Below the pieces are notes generated by a model. It saw only the letters and a program-made list of their open reading frames with translations, was not told the origin of the DNA and ran no database searches. A stretch of 64,000 nt of DNA from Pseudoprimorskyibacter insulae (GTDB lineage: Bacteria > Pseudomonadota > Alphaproteobacteria > Rhodobacterales > Rhodobacteraceae): positions 186,001 through 250,000 of the forward strand of contig NZ_OMOJ01000001.1 of the NCBI RefSeq assembly GCF_900302505.1, in the 5' to 3' direction. Both the position numbers and the translations under genes were made by a program. Below, piece after piece: positions 19,017 to 27,718 of this stretch; position 1 is the first letter of the stretch; every line of letters begins with the position of its first letter.

Positions 19017-20726
19017 ATGCAAAGCCTTCTAGCCCCTATCCCCGAACTTTATGTCTCCTATGACAGTGCCCAGAAACTGAAGCTGGAAGCCGCCGAGCTG
19101 GTCAGCCATGACCTATCGCCGCGCCAGATCTGCGATCTGGAGCTGCTGATGAACGGCGGGTTCAACCCGCTCAAAGGGTTTCTGACCGAAGAAGATTACA
19201 ACGGCGTTGTTGAAAACATGCGCCTTGCCGATGGCACCCTGTGGCCGATGCCGATCACGCTGGACGTGACCGAGGCCTTTGCCGACGGCATCGAACTGGG
19301 CCAGGATATTGCCCTGCGCGACCAGGAAGGCGTGATCCTTGGCACAATGACCGTCACCGACAAATGGGTGCCGAACAAATCGCGCGAGGCCGAAATGGTT
19401 TTCGGCGCTGACGATTTGGCTCACCCGGCGGTGAACTACCTGCACAACACCGCAGGCGCTGTTTACCTTGGCGGTCCGGTGACCGGCATTCAGCAGCCCG
19501 TACACTATGATTTCCGCGCCCGCCGCGACACGCCCAACGAACTGCGCGCCTACTTCCGCAAACTGGGCTGGCGCAAAGTGGTTGCGTTCCAGACGCGCAA
19601 CCCGCTGCACCGCGCCCACCAGGAACTGACCTTCCGCGCCGCGCGCGAAGCGGAGGCGAACCTGCTGATCCACCCTGTTGTCGGCATGACCAAGCCGGGC
19701 GACGTGGACCACTTTACCCGCGTGCGCTGCTATGAGGCGGTTCTGGACAAGTATCCGGCCTCGACCACCACGATGAGCCTGCTGCCGCTGGCAATGCGTA
19801 TGGCTGGCCCGCGTGAGGCTGTGTGGCATGGTCTGATCCGTAAGAACCACGGCTGCACCCACTTCATCGTTGGTCGCGACCACGCAGGTCCGGGCAAAAA
19901 CTCGGCAGGCGAAGATTTCTATGGCCCCTACGATGCGCAGGACCTGTTCCGCCAGCACGAAGAGGAAATGGGCATCAAGATGGTGGACTTCAAACACATG
20001 GTTTGGGTCCAGGAACGTGCGCAGTACGAAGCCATCGACGAGATTGAGGACAAGGACAAGATCACCATCCTCAACATCTCGGGCACGGAACTGCGCCGCC
20101 GTCTTCAGGAAGGCCTTGAGATCCCTGAGTGGTTCTCGTTCCCCGAGGTGGTTGCCGAGTTGCGCAAGACCAAGCCGCCGCGGTCCAAGCAGGGCTTTAC
20201 CGTGTTCTTCACCGGCCTGTCGGGTTCGGGCAAGTCGACAATCGCCAACGCGCTTATGGTCAAGCTGATGGAGATGGGTGGCCGCCCCGTGACGCTGCTG
20301 GACGGCGACGTTGTGCGTAAGCACCTGTCGTCGGAACTGGGCTTTTCGAAGGAACACCGTGACATCAACATCAAGCGGATCGGCTATGTCGCGTCCGAGA
20401 TCACCAAGAACGGTGGTATTGCGATCTGTGCGCCCATCGCGCCCTACACCGCGACCCGCCGCGCTGTGCGTGAGATGATCGAACAGTACGGCGCCTTCTG
20501 CGAAGTGCACGTCGCCACCTCGCTTGAGGAATGCGAACGCCGTGATCGTAAGGGCCTGTATAAGCTGGCCCGCGAAGGCAAGATCAAGGAATTTACCGGG
20601 ATTTCGGACCCCTATGAAGTGCCCGAACGCCCCGAGCTGAGCGTTGAGACCGAGAATGTCGAGGTCGACAACTGCGCGCATCAGGTGATTCTGAAGCTGG
20701 AAAGCATGGGCCTGATCGCCGGGTAA
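19017..20726 (+). CDS. sat-cysC: bifunctional sulfate adenylyltransferase / adenylylsulfate kinase
   Basis: Activates sulfate: ATP sulfurylase makes APS, then APS kinase makes PAPS, the sulfonate donor and assimilation intermediate. It is a 569-residue fusion. The sulfurylase part (about 1-390) is of the homo-oligomeric Sat type, not CysDN, with FNPLKGFL, the HxxH site QTRNPLHRAHQEL, and VGRDHAGPGKN. The kinase part (from about 395) has Walker A FTGLSGSGKST, LDGDVVRKHL, the substrate motif RDINIKRIGYVA, and a complete lid region. Both active sites look intact. The leader has the structure described in the preceding entry. Confidence 0.95.
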   Translation: MQSLLAPIPELYVSYDSAQKLKLEAAELVSHDLSPRQICDLELLMNGGFNPLKGFLTEEDYNGVVENMRLADGTLWPMPITLDVTEAFADGIELGQDIALRDQEGVILGTMTVTDKWVPNKSREAEMVFGADDLAHPAVNYLHNTAGAVYLGGPVTGIQQPVHYDFRARRDTPNELRAYFRKLGWRKVVAFQTRNPLHRAHQELTFRAAREAEANLLIHPVVGMTKPGDVDHFTRVRCYEAVLDKYPASTTTMSLLPLAMRMAGPREAVWHGLIRKNHGCTHFIVGRDHAGPGKNSAGEDFYGPYDAQDLFRQHEEEMGIKMVDFKHMVWVQERAQYEAIDEIEDKDKITILNISGTELRRRLQEGLEIPEWFSFPEVVAELRKTKPPRSKQGFTVFFTGLSGSGKSTIANALMVKLMEMGGRPVTLLDGDVVRKHLSSELGFSKEHRDINIKRIGYVASEITKNGGIAICAPIAPYTATRRAVREMIEQYGAFCEVHVATSLEECERRDRKGLYKLAREGKIKEFTGISDPYEVPERPELSVETENVEVDNCAHQVILKLESMGLIAG

Positions 20727-20750
20727 TCCCGGCCACGCCTGAAAACAAAA

Positions 20751-20785
20751 CGGCCGGTGCAGCGATGCACCGGCCGTTCGCGTTT
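20751..20785. terminator. strong hairpin terminator between sat-cysC and DUF1150
   Basis: Eleven-base perfect arms CGGCCGGTGCA and TGCACCGGCCG enclose GCGA. On the minus strand the hairpin is followed by TTTTGTTTTC, so it best terminates the hsp20-DUF1150 transcript. It can also block sat-cysC read-through. Confidence 0.85.
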
Positions 20786-20800
20786 CGGATATGTTTGGAT

Positions 20801-21028
20801 TTAGTGCACGGTCACCGGCGCCAGATCGTTCTGGCGGGCCAGCGCAAAGGCCAATGCGCGGTCTTTCACCAGCGCCAGCCGTTCGCCGCTTGAATTGTGC
20901 ACGGCATAAAGTTCTTTCATGTCGCCAACCTGTGCCTGCACATCCTCGGGTAGGTCTGCGGTCAGAACCTGACGCACATAGACGATGCGGTCCTCGCTCA
21001 GCTCACTGAAGTCAAACTTGGTATTCAT
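20801..21028 (-). CDS. DUF1150 family protein
   Basis: A 75-residue acidic protein of the alphaproteobacterial DUF1150 family, function unknown. It starts MNTKFDFSELSEDRIVYVRQ and has the conserved core YAVHNSSGERLALVKDRALAF. It lies 3 bases downstream of hsp20, with which it is regularly paired. The likely role is therefore in the small-heat-shock response, but this is inference from neighbourhood only. It is expressed from the sigma-32-type promoter upstream of hsp20. Confidence 0.85.
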   Translation of the reverse strand: MNTKFDFSELSEDRIVYVRQVLTADLPEDVQAQVGDMKELYAVHNSSGERLALVKDRALAFALARQNDLAPVTVH

Positions 21029-21031
21029 CGC

Positions 21032-21445
21032 TTACCCCTTTTTGATACGGATGGTCTGCACAACGGCGTCAGGCCGGGCGAATGTCAGATCAACGTGCAG
21101 CAGGCCGTTTTCGATTACGGCGTCGCCCACTTCCACACCGTCAGCCAACACAAAACTGCGTTGGAATTGCCGCGCGGCAATGCCGCGATGCAAGAAAACA
21201 CGTTCCGACCCGTCGTCGGATTGGCGGCCCCGGATCACCAGCTGTCGATCTTCGACGGTGATGGCCAGATCGTCTTCGGAAAATCCGGCCACAGCCAGAG
21301 TGATACGATAGGACCGGTCAGAGGTCTGTTCGATGTTGAAGGGCGGATACCCTTCGTTTCCAGATTTCGCCGTACGTTCAAGCAAGCGTTCCAGCTGCTC
21401 AAATCCCAGCATGTGGGGGTAAGACCCCAGCGTTAGTTTCGTCAT
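21032..21445 (-). CDS. Hsp20-family small heat-shock protein
   Basis: ATP-independent holdase of the IbpA/Hsp20 family, 137 residues from the ATG at 21445. A GTG six bases further upstream is in frame, but GGA lies at a better distance from the ATG. The alpha-crystallin domain runs from PPFNIEQTSDRSYRITLAVA through GFSEDDLAITVEDRQLVIRG to the signature ENGLLHVDLTF. The C-terminal IRIKKG contains the I-x-I anchor used in oligomer assembly. It is the first gene of a two-gene unit with DUF1150. Confidence 0.93.
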   Translation of the reverse strand: MTKLTLGSYPHMLGFEQLERLLERTAKSGNEGYPPFNIEQTSDRSYRITLAVAGFSEDDLAITVEDRQLVIRGRQSDDGSERVFLHRGIAARQFQRSFVLADGVEVGDAVIENGLLHVDLTFARPDAVVQTIRIKKG

Positions 21446-21507
21446 GGACACGTCCTTTGATCAAGCGACAGTCACGCGGTCCCGGTTTCGGCGACCCGTT
21501 CATAGAA

Positions 21508-21536
21508 ATATGGGGGGCGATATCTGGCAACGCAAG
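21508..21536 (-). promoter_or_regulatory. sigma-32 (RpoH) type promoter of hsp20-DUF1150
   Basis: On the minus strand CTTGCG (21536-21531) and CCCCATAT (21515-21508) are 15 bases apart. The -10 CCCCAT-x-T is the sigma-32 consensus exactly, and the -35 keeps the CTTG core. It lies 63 bases upstream of the hsp20 ATG. This is a natural target for RpoHI or for the RpoHII encoded at 3195-4073. Confidence 0.82.
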
Positions 21537-21601
21537 GGCTTTGCGTGCCGCGCGGGATTCGCTATGACGAGAGTCTGGATTGTGCCAGGGGATGACAGAC
21601 C

Positions 21602-21823
21602 ATGAATGCGCCAACCGATGTTTCAATGAAAACCGACGATGTTTTGCGTTTTGAGCTGGAGGTTTTCAAAAGAGAGCATCGGGATCTGGACCTGGCAATT
21701 GATGCGCTGATCCAAACCGGCAGCGACCAATTGACCATTCAGCGGCTCAAGAAAAAGAAGCTGGCGCTGAAAGACAAGATCGCGATGATCGAAGACCGCC
21801 TGACCCCGGATATCATCGCCTGA
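21602..21823 (+). CDS. YdcH family protein (DUF465)
   Basis: A 73-residue, highly charged, probably alpha-helical protein of the YdcH/DUF465 family. The family core is EVFKREHRDLDLAIDALIQT followed by QRLKKKKLALKDKIAMIEDR. Function is unknown. A second, shorter member is encoded at 37001-37165. It is divergent from hsp20. Confidence 0.85.
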   Translation: MNAPTDVSMKTDDVLRFELEVFKREHRDLDLAIDALIQTGSDQLTIQRLKKKKLALKDKIAMIEDRLTPDIIA

Positions 21824-21855
21824 TTCTGGGTCGGTGCGCGCGGCTTTGATAGCAA

Positions 21856-21883
21856 TTGCGCGCCGGGCCGGATCCGCTATAAC
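21856..21883 (+). promoter_or_regulatory. candidate purEK promoter
   Basis: TTGCGC (21856-21861), 16 bases, TATAAC (21878-21883), 34 bases upstream of the purE ATG. The same TTGCGC type of -35 occurs upstream of lrp and phaB in this window. Confidence 0.5.
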
Positions 21884-21916
21884 CCATGGCTCCTGCGACC
21901 CGGATCGGAGACAGCG

Positions 21917-22405
21917 ATGAGCGATATCAAAGTGGGCATCATCATGGGCAGCCAATCGGACTGGCCGACCATGAAAGAGGCAGCGGATGTTCTGGACGAA
22001 CTTGGCGTGCCTTATGAGAAAAAGATCGTCTCGGCTCATCGCACCCCTGATCGTCTATGGGATTATGGCAAAACGGCTGTGGATCGCGGGCTTCAGGTGA
22101 TTATCGCCGGGGCCGGGGGGGCGGCGCATTTGCCGGGCATGATGGCCTCAAAAACGCGCGTGCCGGTGATCGGTGTGCCGGTGCAAACACGGGCGTTGTC
22201 GGGTGTCGATAGCCTCTATTCCATCCTGCAAATGCCGCGCGGCTTTCCCGTGGCGACCATGGCCATTGGCGCGGCTGGGGCCAAGAATGGTGGTCTGATG
22301 GCCGCGGCCATTCTGGCCAACACGGATGCCGATCTGGCCGCCCGACTGGACAAGTGGCGCGCCGATCTGTCGGCCTCAATCGCTGAGGAGCCCGTCGATG
22401 AGTGA
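21917..22405 (+). CDS. purE: N5-carboxyaminoimidazole ribonucleotide mutase
   Basis: Class I PurE, 162 residues, converting N5-CAIR to CAIR in purine synthesis. Signatures are [45 protein letters not shown] and [20 protein letters not shown]. Its last eight bases overlap the start of purK (ATGAGTGA), indicating translational coupling between the two enzymes of the same step. Confidence 0.97.
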   Translation: MSDIKVGIIMGSQSDWPTMKEAADVLDELGVPYEKKIVSAHRTPDRLWDYGKTAVDRGLQVIIAGAGGAAHLPGMMASKTRVPVIGVPVQTRALSGVDSLYSILQMPRGFPVATMAIGAAGAKNGGLMAAAILANTDADLAARLDKWRADLSASIAEEPVDE

Positions 22406-23465
22406 GCTTCCAGCAGGATCGGTGATTGGCATTGTTGGCGGCGGTCAGCTTGGTCGGATGCTGTCTGTCGCAGCCAGCCGTTTGGGCTTTCGCTGCCACA
22501 TTTTTGAGCCGTCTGAGAACCCGCCTGCCGGGCAAGTGGCCGAATATGTGACCACGGCGGCCTATGATGACCACGACGCGCTGCGCAAATTCGCCGAGTC
22601 GGTGGACGTCATCACCTATGAGTTTGAAAACATCCCGACCGAGGCGCTGGATGTGCTGCAAGCGCTGCGCCCGATCCGTCCGGGGCGCGAGGCGCTGCGC
22701 GTCAGTCAGGACCGCCTGATCGAAAAGGGCTTCCTTCAGGATCTGGGCCTGAAAACTGCGCCTTTCGCTGACATCACCGATGCGGCCAGCCTTGAGGCCG
22801 CTTTGGCCGAAATCGGGGCGCCCGCAATCCTGAAAACCCGCCGTTTTGGCTATGACGGCAAAGGTCAGGCGCGGATCATGACGCCAGACGATGCCGCCGG
22901 GGCCTTGGCCGATATGGCGGGCGCGCCTGCCATTCTGGAGGGCTTCGTCAACTTCACCCATGAGGTTTCGGTCATCGCGGCACGCGGGCTGAACGGCGAA
23001 GTGGTGTGCTTTGATCCGGGTGAAAACGTGCACGAAGGCGGCATTCTGCGCACAACGACCGTTCCGGCCAACCTGACACCCATGCAGCGCATGGATGCGG
23101 GGCTGCTGGCGGGTAAGATCCTGAACGCGCTCGATTATGTCGGCGTGATGGGGGTTGAGCTGTTCGTAACGCCGCAGGGCCTGATTGTGAATGAGGTCGC
23201 GCCGCGCGTGCACAATTCGGGTCACTGGACGCAGAATGGCTGCACCACCGACCAGTTCGAACAGCACATCCGCGCCGTGGTGGGCTGGCCGTTGGGCGAA
23301 GGCCAGCGATATGCCGATGTGGTAATGGAAAACCTGATCGGAGACGATCTGGACAAGCTGCCGGGCTACGCCAAAGAGCCGAACACCGCGATCCACCTTT
23401 ACGGCAAGGCGGACGTGAAAGCGGGCCGCAAGATGGGCCACGTGAACCGGATCGTCAAAGATTAA
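22398..23465 (+). CDS. purK: 5-(carboxyamino)imidazole ribonucleotide synthase
   Basis: ATP-grasp enzyme that carboxylates AIR to N5-CAIR with bicarbonate, 355 residues. It begins [19 protein letters not shown]. It has [18 protein letters not shown] (ATP-grasp loop), [15 protein letters not shown], and the C-terminal [14 protein letters not shown] typical of PurK. The ATG at 22398 overlaps the purE stop; a longer reading frame from 22326 lies inside purE. Its stop codon overlaps that of phnM on the other strand. Confidence 0.97.
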   Translation: MSELPAGSVIGIVGGGQLGRMLSVAASRLGFRCHIFEPSENPPAGQVAEYVTTAAYDDHDALRKFAESVDVITYEFENIPTEALDVLQALRPIRPGREALRVSQDRLIEKGFLQDLGLKTAPFADITDAASLEAALAEIGAPAILKTRRFGYDGKGQARIMTPDDAAGALADMAGAPAILEGFVNFTHEVSVIAARGLNGEVVCFDPGENVHEGGILRTTTVPANLTPMQRMDAGLLAGKILNALDYVGVMGVELFVTPQGLIVNEVAPRVHNSGHWTQNGCTTDQFEQHIRAVVGWPLGEGQRYADVVMENLIGDDLDKLPGYAKEPNTAIHLYGKADVKAGRKMGHVNRIVKD

Positions 23466-24607
23466 GCGATAAAGCGGCGGCCTGCTTCGCCTGTCAGATA
23501 GGTGATCTGGCCGCCTGCAATGGTTGCGGCAATGCGCTGATCGGGGTCTAGGACCACCAGATCGGCGCGCAGCCCATCGGCAATTTGGCCGCGATCGGTT
23601 AGCCCCAGCGCCTGCGCAGGCCCGGTAGAAATCAACCGCCACGCGGTCGCCAGATCGCAAATCCCCTCAGACACCAGCACAAGTGCCGCCTGCCGCATGG
23701 ACGGGTAGTGATAGTCGGACGCCAACGCGTCGGCCAATCCTTCGGCCACCAAAGCTCGGGCGGATTCATTGCCCGCATGGCTGGCCCCGCGCACCACATT
23801 GGGCGATCCCAGAACGATAAAGTCGCCGCCGTCGCGGGCCGCGCGGGCCGCCTCAAAGGTTTCAGGGAATTCCGACAGCGTCGCGCCAAGGGTCCGCCAG
23901 CCAAGGCGGGCGTCTGCGGTGTGGTCATCGTGGCTGCCGATGCGCACGCCCGCGGCGGCCAGCGTGGCGCATAGGGCCGCAACTGCGGCGGGCACCTCGC
24001 TGCTGCGGGCGTGGAGCGATTGCATAAGGGCAAGGTGGGTCTCGGGGCTGCGCCCGGATTTCAAAGCCTGACCGGTCAGGCGGGGCGGCTTGCGCCCTTG
24101 GGCCAAACGATCATGCGGCAGGTGATCGTTGAACACCACATAGTCGATGCCAAAGGCCGCGATGGCGGCCTCAGCCCGGTCAAATTCGTCCAGCAAGTGG
24201 GTTTCCAGCCGCAACTGAATGCGCAGATCCGTGGCCACCGATGACCGGACCTCATGAATGGCGCGAAAGACGCTTTCGGCAAACTCCGGCCCGCGCATCC
24301 CGCCTTCCCAGCTAAAGAACTGCGCCATGACGCCTGTGGTGATGCCATTGGCGGCCAGTTCGGCCTCGGTGGCGAAAATGCCGTTGCGGCTGTCCAGAAG
24401 CGCGCCTCGGCGCGGGGCCATATGGCGTTCAAACCCGTCGCCGTGAATATCGACCAGGCCGGGCAAAATGGTGAAGCCCGACAAATCAATCTGGCGGCCG
24501 TCCTGTTGCCCCAGTTGCAGCTTGCCCTCGGTAATGGCCAAGGGGGTGTCCGACCAGCCATCGGCGGTCAGGGTTGTCGCGTTTGTCAGGGTTAGGGCGC
24601 GGGTCAT
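23462..24607 (-). CDS. phnM: PhnM-like alpha-D-ribose 1-methylphosphonate 5-triphosphate diphosphatase
   Basis: Amidohydrolase-superfamily protein of 381 residues. The PhnM pattern is clear: FTILPGLVDIHGDGFERHMA, MAQFFSWEGGMRGPEF, RLETHLLDEF, YVVFNDHLP, RIGSHDDHTADARLGW, and GSPNVVRGASHAGNESA. In the C-P lyase pathway PhnM removes pyrophosphate from ribose methylphosphonate triphosphate. No other phn gene is in the window, so this is either a detached phn gene or a paralogue with another substrate. The start at 24607 is chosen over the open frame to 24766 because it aligns with the family start. Confidence 0.8.
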   Translation of the reverse strand: MTRALTLTNATTLTADGWSDTPLAITEGKLQLGQQDGRQIDLSGFTILPGLVDIHGDGFERHMAPRRGALLDSRNGIFATEAELAANGITTGVMAQFFSWEGGMRGPEFAESVFRAIHEVRSSVATDLRIQLRLETHLLDEFDRAEAAIAAFGIDYVVFNDHLPHDRLAQGRKPPRLTGQALKSGRSPETHLALMQSLHARSSEVPAAVAALCATLAAAGVRIGSHDDHTADARLGWRTLGATLSEFPETFEAARAARDGGDFIVLGSPNVVRGASHAGNESARALVAEGLADALASDYHYPSMRQAALVLVSEGICDLATAWRLISTGPAQALGLTDRGQIADGLRADLVVLDPDQRIAATIAGGQITYLTGEAGRRFIA

Positions 24608-24682
24608 GGCGGCGAATTGGCAGAAACCACTGGTCGAAGCAAGGCCAGCCAGCGTACCAATAGAGAAATTCAGGAGAATGAC

Positions 24683-25123
24683 ATGCGCCCGCCGCGACTG
24701 GCTGTCCGAGCCGTGCTGATACACCAAGACCGTCTGTTGCTGGTCAATGCCTATTCTGGGAACCAAAGCGATTTATGGTGTGCACCGGGCGGCGGGGTGG
24801 AGCGGGGATCGTCCTTGCCCGACAACCTGAAGCGCGAAATCTTTGAGGAAACGGGGCTGAGAATCGACGTCGGTGCGCCTTGCCTTGTGAACGAATTTCA
24901 CAATCCCGACGATGGGTTCCATCAGGTTGAGGTGTTCTTTCGCTGCCAGTTGGTGTCCGGAGCTTTGAGCGACGATTGGAAAGACCCCGAGCGCGTAGTG
25001 ACGGAGCGGCGTTGGTTTGCGGCGCCAGATTTGGCTGACATCCGGCTCAAGCCAGATTCCCTACCGGACATCGCCTTTAAAGGCGGGATTTACTACGATC
25101 CGTTGGAACGGATTGTGCGTTAG
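24683..25123 (+). CDS. Nudix hydrolase
   Basis: A 146-residue Nudix-domain protein. The Nudix box is complete: GGGVERGSSLPDNLKREIFE followed by ETGL, that is G-x5-E-x7-R-E-x2-E-E-x-G. It hydrolyses a nucleoside diphosphate linked to some other moiety; the substrate cannot be read from sequence. CAGGAG sits just upstream of the ATG at 24683. It is divergent from phnM. Its 3' end overlaps that of the convergent EamA gene by 47 bases. Confidence 0.88.
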   Translation: MRPPRLAVRAVLIHQDRLLLVNAYSGNQSDLWCAPGGGVERGSSLPDNLKREIFEETGLRIDVGAPCLVNEFHNPDDGFHQVEVFFRCQLVSGALSDDWKDPERVVTERRWFAAPDLADIRLKPDSLPDIAFKGGIYYDPLERIVR

Positions 25124-25967
25124 GCGTTTCCAGCAGGAAGGAAACGCCGATGCTGCCAAGAACGATCAGCGAGGCAATGAAGATCCGCGCCGTGACCGTT
25201 TCGCCCAGCAACAGCGCACCGCCCAAGATTGCGAAAACCGGTACAGACAGCTGCGCCAAACCGGCGCTTGTTGCGCTGAGGCGCGGCAGGATGGCATACC
25301 ACAGCGAATAACCAAGGCCCGACATCACTGTGCCTGACAGCACGGCCAGCGCCACACCCGGCCAATGCGGGGTAAAATGCTGAATGCCATGCGGGAAAAA
25401 CAGACCCAAAACGATACAGATCGGAACAGCCAGCATGAAATTCGCGGCGGTGTTCTGAACCGGGTTGTTGAGCCCTTGACCCGCCAGCGAATACAGGCCC
25501 CAGCCGACACCGGCCATGATCATGAAGGCAACACTGGTTGCAGAAATCGGCACATTGCCCGCTGGCCAAAGCAGCCAGACAAGCCCGCCAAAGGCCGTGG
25601 CCGAGGTAATCCAGCGGATAGCGCTTGGCCGCGCTCCGCGTTGGATTGACCCAAGGAACATCGTCAGATTGACGCAACCAAACAAGACCAAGGCACCTAT
25701 GCCAGCGTCAATTCCCTGATACGCGACGGAAAACCCCAGCATATAGGTGACCAAGGCGATCACGGCCAAGGGGCGCTGCGGAACAAGCACTTTGATGCAG
25801 CCATTGCGTAGGCAAAAGACGGCAAACAAGAACAATGCCCCGGACAGCAAACGGATCGTGGCGAAATCAACCGAGTCGATATAGCCATATCCAACCGCCA
25901 TCCTGTTCAGGACGGAGTTGGCGGCGAAAGCGACCATTGCCAGACATGTGAGCGCAAAAATATTCAT
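25077..25967 (-). CDS. EamA-family (DMT superfamily) membrane transporter
   Basis: Ten-helix permease of 296 residues with two EamA repeats: MVAFAANSVLNRMAVGYGYI to GLVWLLWPAG, then SVAFMIMAGVGWGLYSLAGQ to ALLLGETVTARIFIASLIVL. The G-E-T-V turn before the final helices is characteristic. Substrate unknown. It is unrelated in detail to the other EamA gene at 15481-16392. Transcription converges on the Nudix gene and the coding ends overlap. Confidence 0.85.
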   Translation of the reverse strand: MNIFALTCLAMVAFAANSVLNRMAVGYGYIDSVDFATIRLLSGALFLFAVFCLRNGCIKVLVPQRPLAVIALVTYMLGFSVAYQGIDAGIGALVLFGCVNLTMFLGSIQRGARPSAIRWITSATAFGGLVWLLWPAGNVPISATSVAFMIMAGVGWGLYSLAGQGLNNPVQNTAANFMLAVPICIVLGLFFPHGIQHFTPHWPGVALAVLSGTVMSGLGYSLWYAILPRLSATSAGLAQLSVPVFAILGGALLLGETVTARIFIASLIVLGSIGVSFLLETPNAQSVPTDRSKSRL

Positions 25968-26031
25968 TGCGGCGCACTATAAACGTGATCCGCGGAAAAT
26001 ATAAACTTGTTACAAATGTCTATGTGAAGTT

Positions 26032-26056
26032 TTGCGCCACGAGGTCCGTGGCGCAA
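26032..26056. terminator. hairpin after trxB
   Basis: Ten-base perfect arms TTGCGCCACG and CGTGGCGCAA enclose AGGTC, 12 bases past the trxB stop. There is no clear T run on either side, so its terminator role is likely but not certain. Confidence 0.5.
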
Positions 26057-26068
26057 CACTACTTTTGG

Positions 26069-27016
26069 TTAGGGTGCATCTTGCTCGGCCAGCCAACGCT
26101 CAGCCTCAAGCGCCGCCATGCAGCCCATACCGGCCGATGTGATCGCCTGACGATACTTGTGATCGGTCAGGTCACCCGCCGCAAAGACGCCCGGAATCGA
26201 TGTTTCGGTGCTGTCGGGTTTGGTCACCACATAGCCGCCCATGTGGGTTTCCAGTGAATCCTTGACCAATTCGTTGGCCGGGGCGTGGCCGATGGCAACA
26301 AACACGCCTTTGCACGGAATCTCAGATACTTCGCCGGTGTTGACGTTTTTCACCCGGACGCCTTCGACACCTAGGGGCGAGTCAGTCCCGAAAACTTCAT
26401 CCAATTGGTGATGCCACAGGGTTTCGATCTTTGGGTTTTTGAAAAGGCGGTCCTGAAGGATCTTCTCGGAACGCAGTTCGTCCCGGCGGTGAATCAGGGT
26501 GACCTTGGAGGCAAAGTTGGTCAGGAACAGCGCCTCTTCTACGGCGGTGTTGCCGCCGCCGATCACAACGATTTCTTGCCCGCGATAGAAAAAGCCGTCG
26601 CAGGTCGCGCAGGCCGAGACGCCAAAGCCCTTGAACTTTTCTTCAGTCGGCAGGCCAAGCCATTTGGCGCGGGCACCGGTGGCCAGAATAACTGCGTCGG
26701 CTGTGTAGATCGTGCCGCTGTCACCATGGGCGGTGAAGGGGCGTTGGTTCAGGTCCAGCTTGTTGATGATGTCACCGATGATCTCGGTGCCCATGGCGCG
26801 GGCGTGGGCCTCCATGTTAACCATCAGGTCGGGGCCTTGGATTTCGGTGTGGCCGGGCCAGTTTTCAACCTCGGTTGTGGTGGTCAATTGCCCGCCCGGC
26901 TCAATGCCCTGAACCAAAATCGGTTCCAGCATGGCGCGGCTTGCATAGACCCCTGCGGTATAGCCCGCCGGGCCAGAGCCGATGATAAGAACCTTGGTGT
27001 GACGTGTTTCGGACAT
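26069..27016 (-). CDS. trxB: thioredoxin-disulfide reductase
   Basis: NADPH-dependent flavoenzyme that keeps thioredoxin reduced, 315 residues. The FAD-binding loop is [20 protein letters not shown]. The redox-active site is [12 protein letters not shown]. The NADPH loop is [20 protein letters not shown], and the FAD end is [20 protein letters not shown]. All are in the low-molecular-weight bacterial layout. It is divergent from the Lrp-type gene, with 198 bases between starts holding phased repeats. Confidence 0.97.
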   Translation of the reverse strand: MSETRHTKVLIIGSGPAGYTAGVYASRAMLEPILVQGIEPGGQLTTTTEVENWPGHTEIQGPDLMVNMEAHARAMGTEIIGDIINKLDLNQRPFTAHGDSGTIYTADAVILATGARAKWLGLPTEEKFKGFGVSACATCDGFFYRGQEIVVIGGGNTAVEEALFLTNFASKVTLIHRRDELRSEKILQDRLFKNPKIETLWHHQLDEVFGTDSPLGVEGVRVKNVNTGEVSEIPCKGVFVAIGHAPANELVKDSLETHMGGYVVTKPDSTETSIPGVFAAGDLTDHKYRQAITSAGMGCMAALEAERWLAEQDAP

Positions 27017-27133
27017 GCTGCGCCCCTTGGCTTGAATCGATTAATCTTGTCCTGCATATAAACAGCCTGCCCGATGGCGGAAACCCCATGGGAGTCGATC
27101 ACACTTTCGGTTCAAACCTGCTATCGAAGCATT

Positions 27134-27189
27134 AATAATATTGCGCTTGCGTGAAACATTATTGCGCGCCATGGCCCGTGTGGTATAAC
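27134..27189 (+). promoter_or_regulatory. phased AT-TTGCGC repeats and promoter of the Lrp-type gene
   Basis: Two copies of ATTGCGC (27140-27146 and 27161-27167) lie 21 bases apart, two helical turns, as is usual for Lrp-family operators. The second copy provides a -35 (TTGCGC, 27162-27167) for a -10 TATAAC (27184-27189, 16-base spacer). The 13-mer beginning AATAATATTG at 27134 recurs exactly upstream of phaB (34911). Autoregulation is the likely role. Confidence 0.45.
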
Positions 27190-27214
27190 AAAGTGGAAAA
27201 AGAGGAGTTTGGGA

Positions 27215-27715
27215 ATGCCCGGCCACAGACTGGATCCGATTGATCGAAAGATCCTGTCCGAATTGCAAGCCGACGGTCGCATGACGAACGTTGAGCTGGC
27301 GAAACGTGTTGGCATTTCCGCGCCGCCCTGTCTGCGCCGTGTGCGTACTCTGGAAGAACAGGGCTTCATCAAAGGCTATCACGCTGACATCAATTCACGC
27401 GAACTGGGCTTTGAGGTGCAGGTTTTCGCGATGGTCGGTCTGCAAAGTCAGGCCGAAGCAGATCTGAGCGCGTTTGAAGACAAATGCCGGTCTTGGCCGC
27501 TGGTCCGCGAATGCCACATGCTGAACGGCGAGGTGGATTTCATCCTGAAATGCGTAGCGCCCGATCTCAGCACGTTTCAGACCTTTCTGACATCGGAACT
27601 TCTCACTGCCGAAAACGTCGGCAGCGTTAAGACATCGTTGGTCATTCGCGGCGCCAAAGATGATCCGGGCGTCCCGTTCGATGTGTTGGAAGAGCGGCTG
27701 AGCCGCTCTGCCTAA
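27215..27715 (+). CDS. Lrp/AsnC-family transcriptional regulator
   Basis: A 166-residue Lrp-type regulator. The N-terminal winged helix-turn-helix has LDPIDRKILSELQADGRMTN and VELAKRVGISAPPCLRRVRT. The C-terminal RAM domain binds an effector amino acid and forms octamers (MLNGEVDFILKCVAPDLSTF). The ATG at 27215 has AGAGGAG upstream and is preferred over TTG 27209. Its target genes are unknown; trxB, divergently transcribed, and phaB, which shares its repeat, are candidates. Confidence 0.9.
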   Translation: MPGHRLDPIDRKILSELQADGRMTNVELAKRVGISAPPCLRRVRTLEEQGFIKGYHADINSRELGFEVQVFAMVGLQSQAEADLSAFEDKCRSWPLVRECHMLNGEVDFILKCVAPDLSTFQTFLTSELLTAENVGSVKTSLVIRGAKDDPGVPFDVLEERLSRSA

Positions 27716-27718
27716 GGG

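Noticed and set aside
19113..20681. 522-codon minus-strand frame opposite sat-cysC
   Set aside because: Antisense shadow of a gene with both active sites intact; no recognisable domain.
22101..23660. 519-codon minus-strand frame opposite purE-purK
   Set aside because: Covers two coupled purine genes; no motif and no ribosome site.
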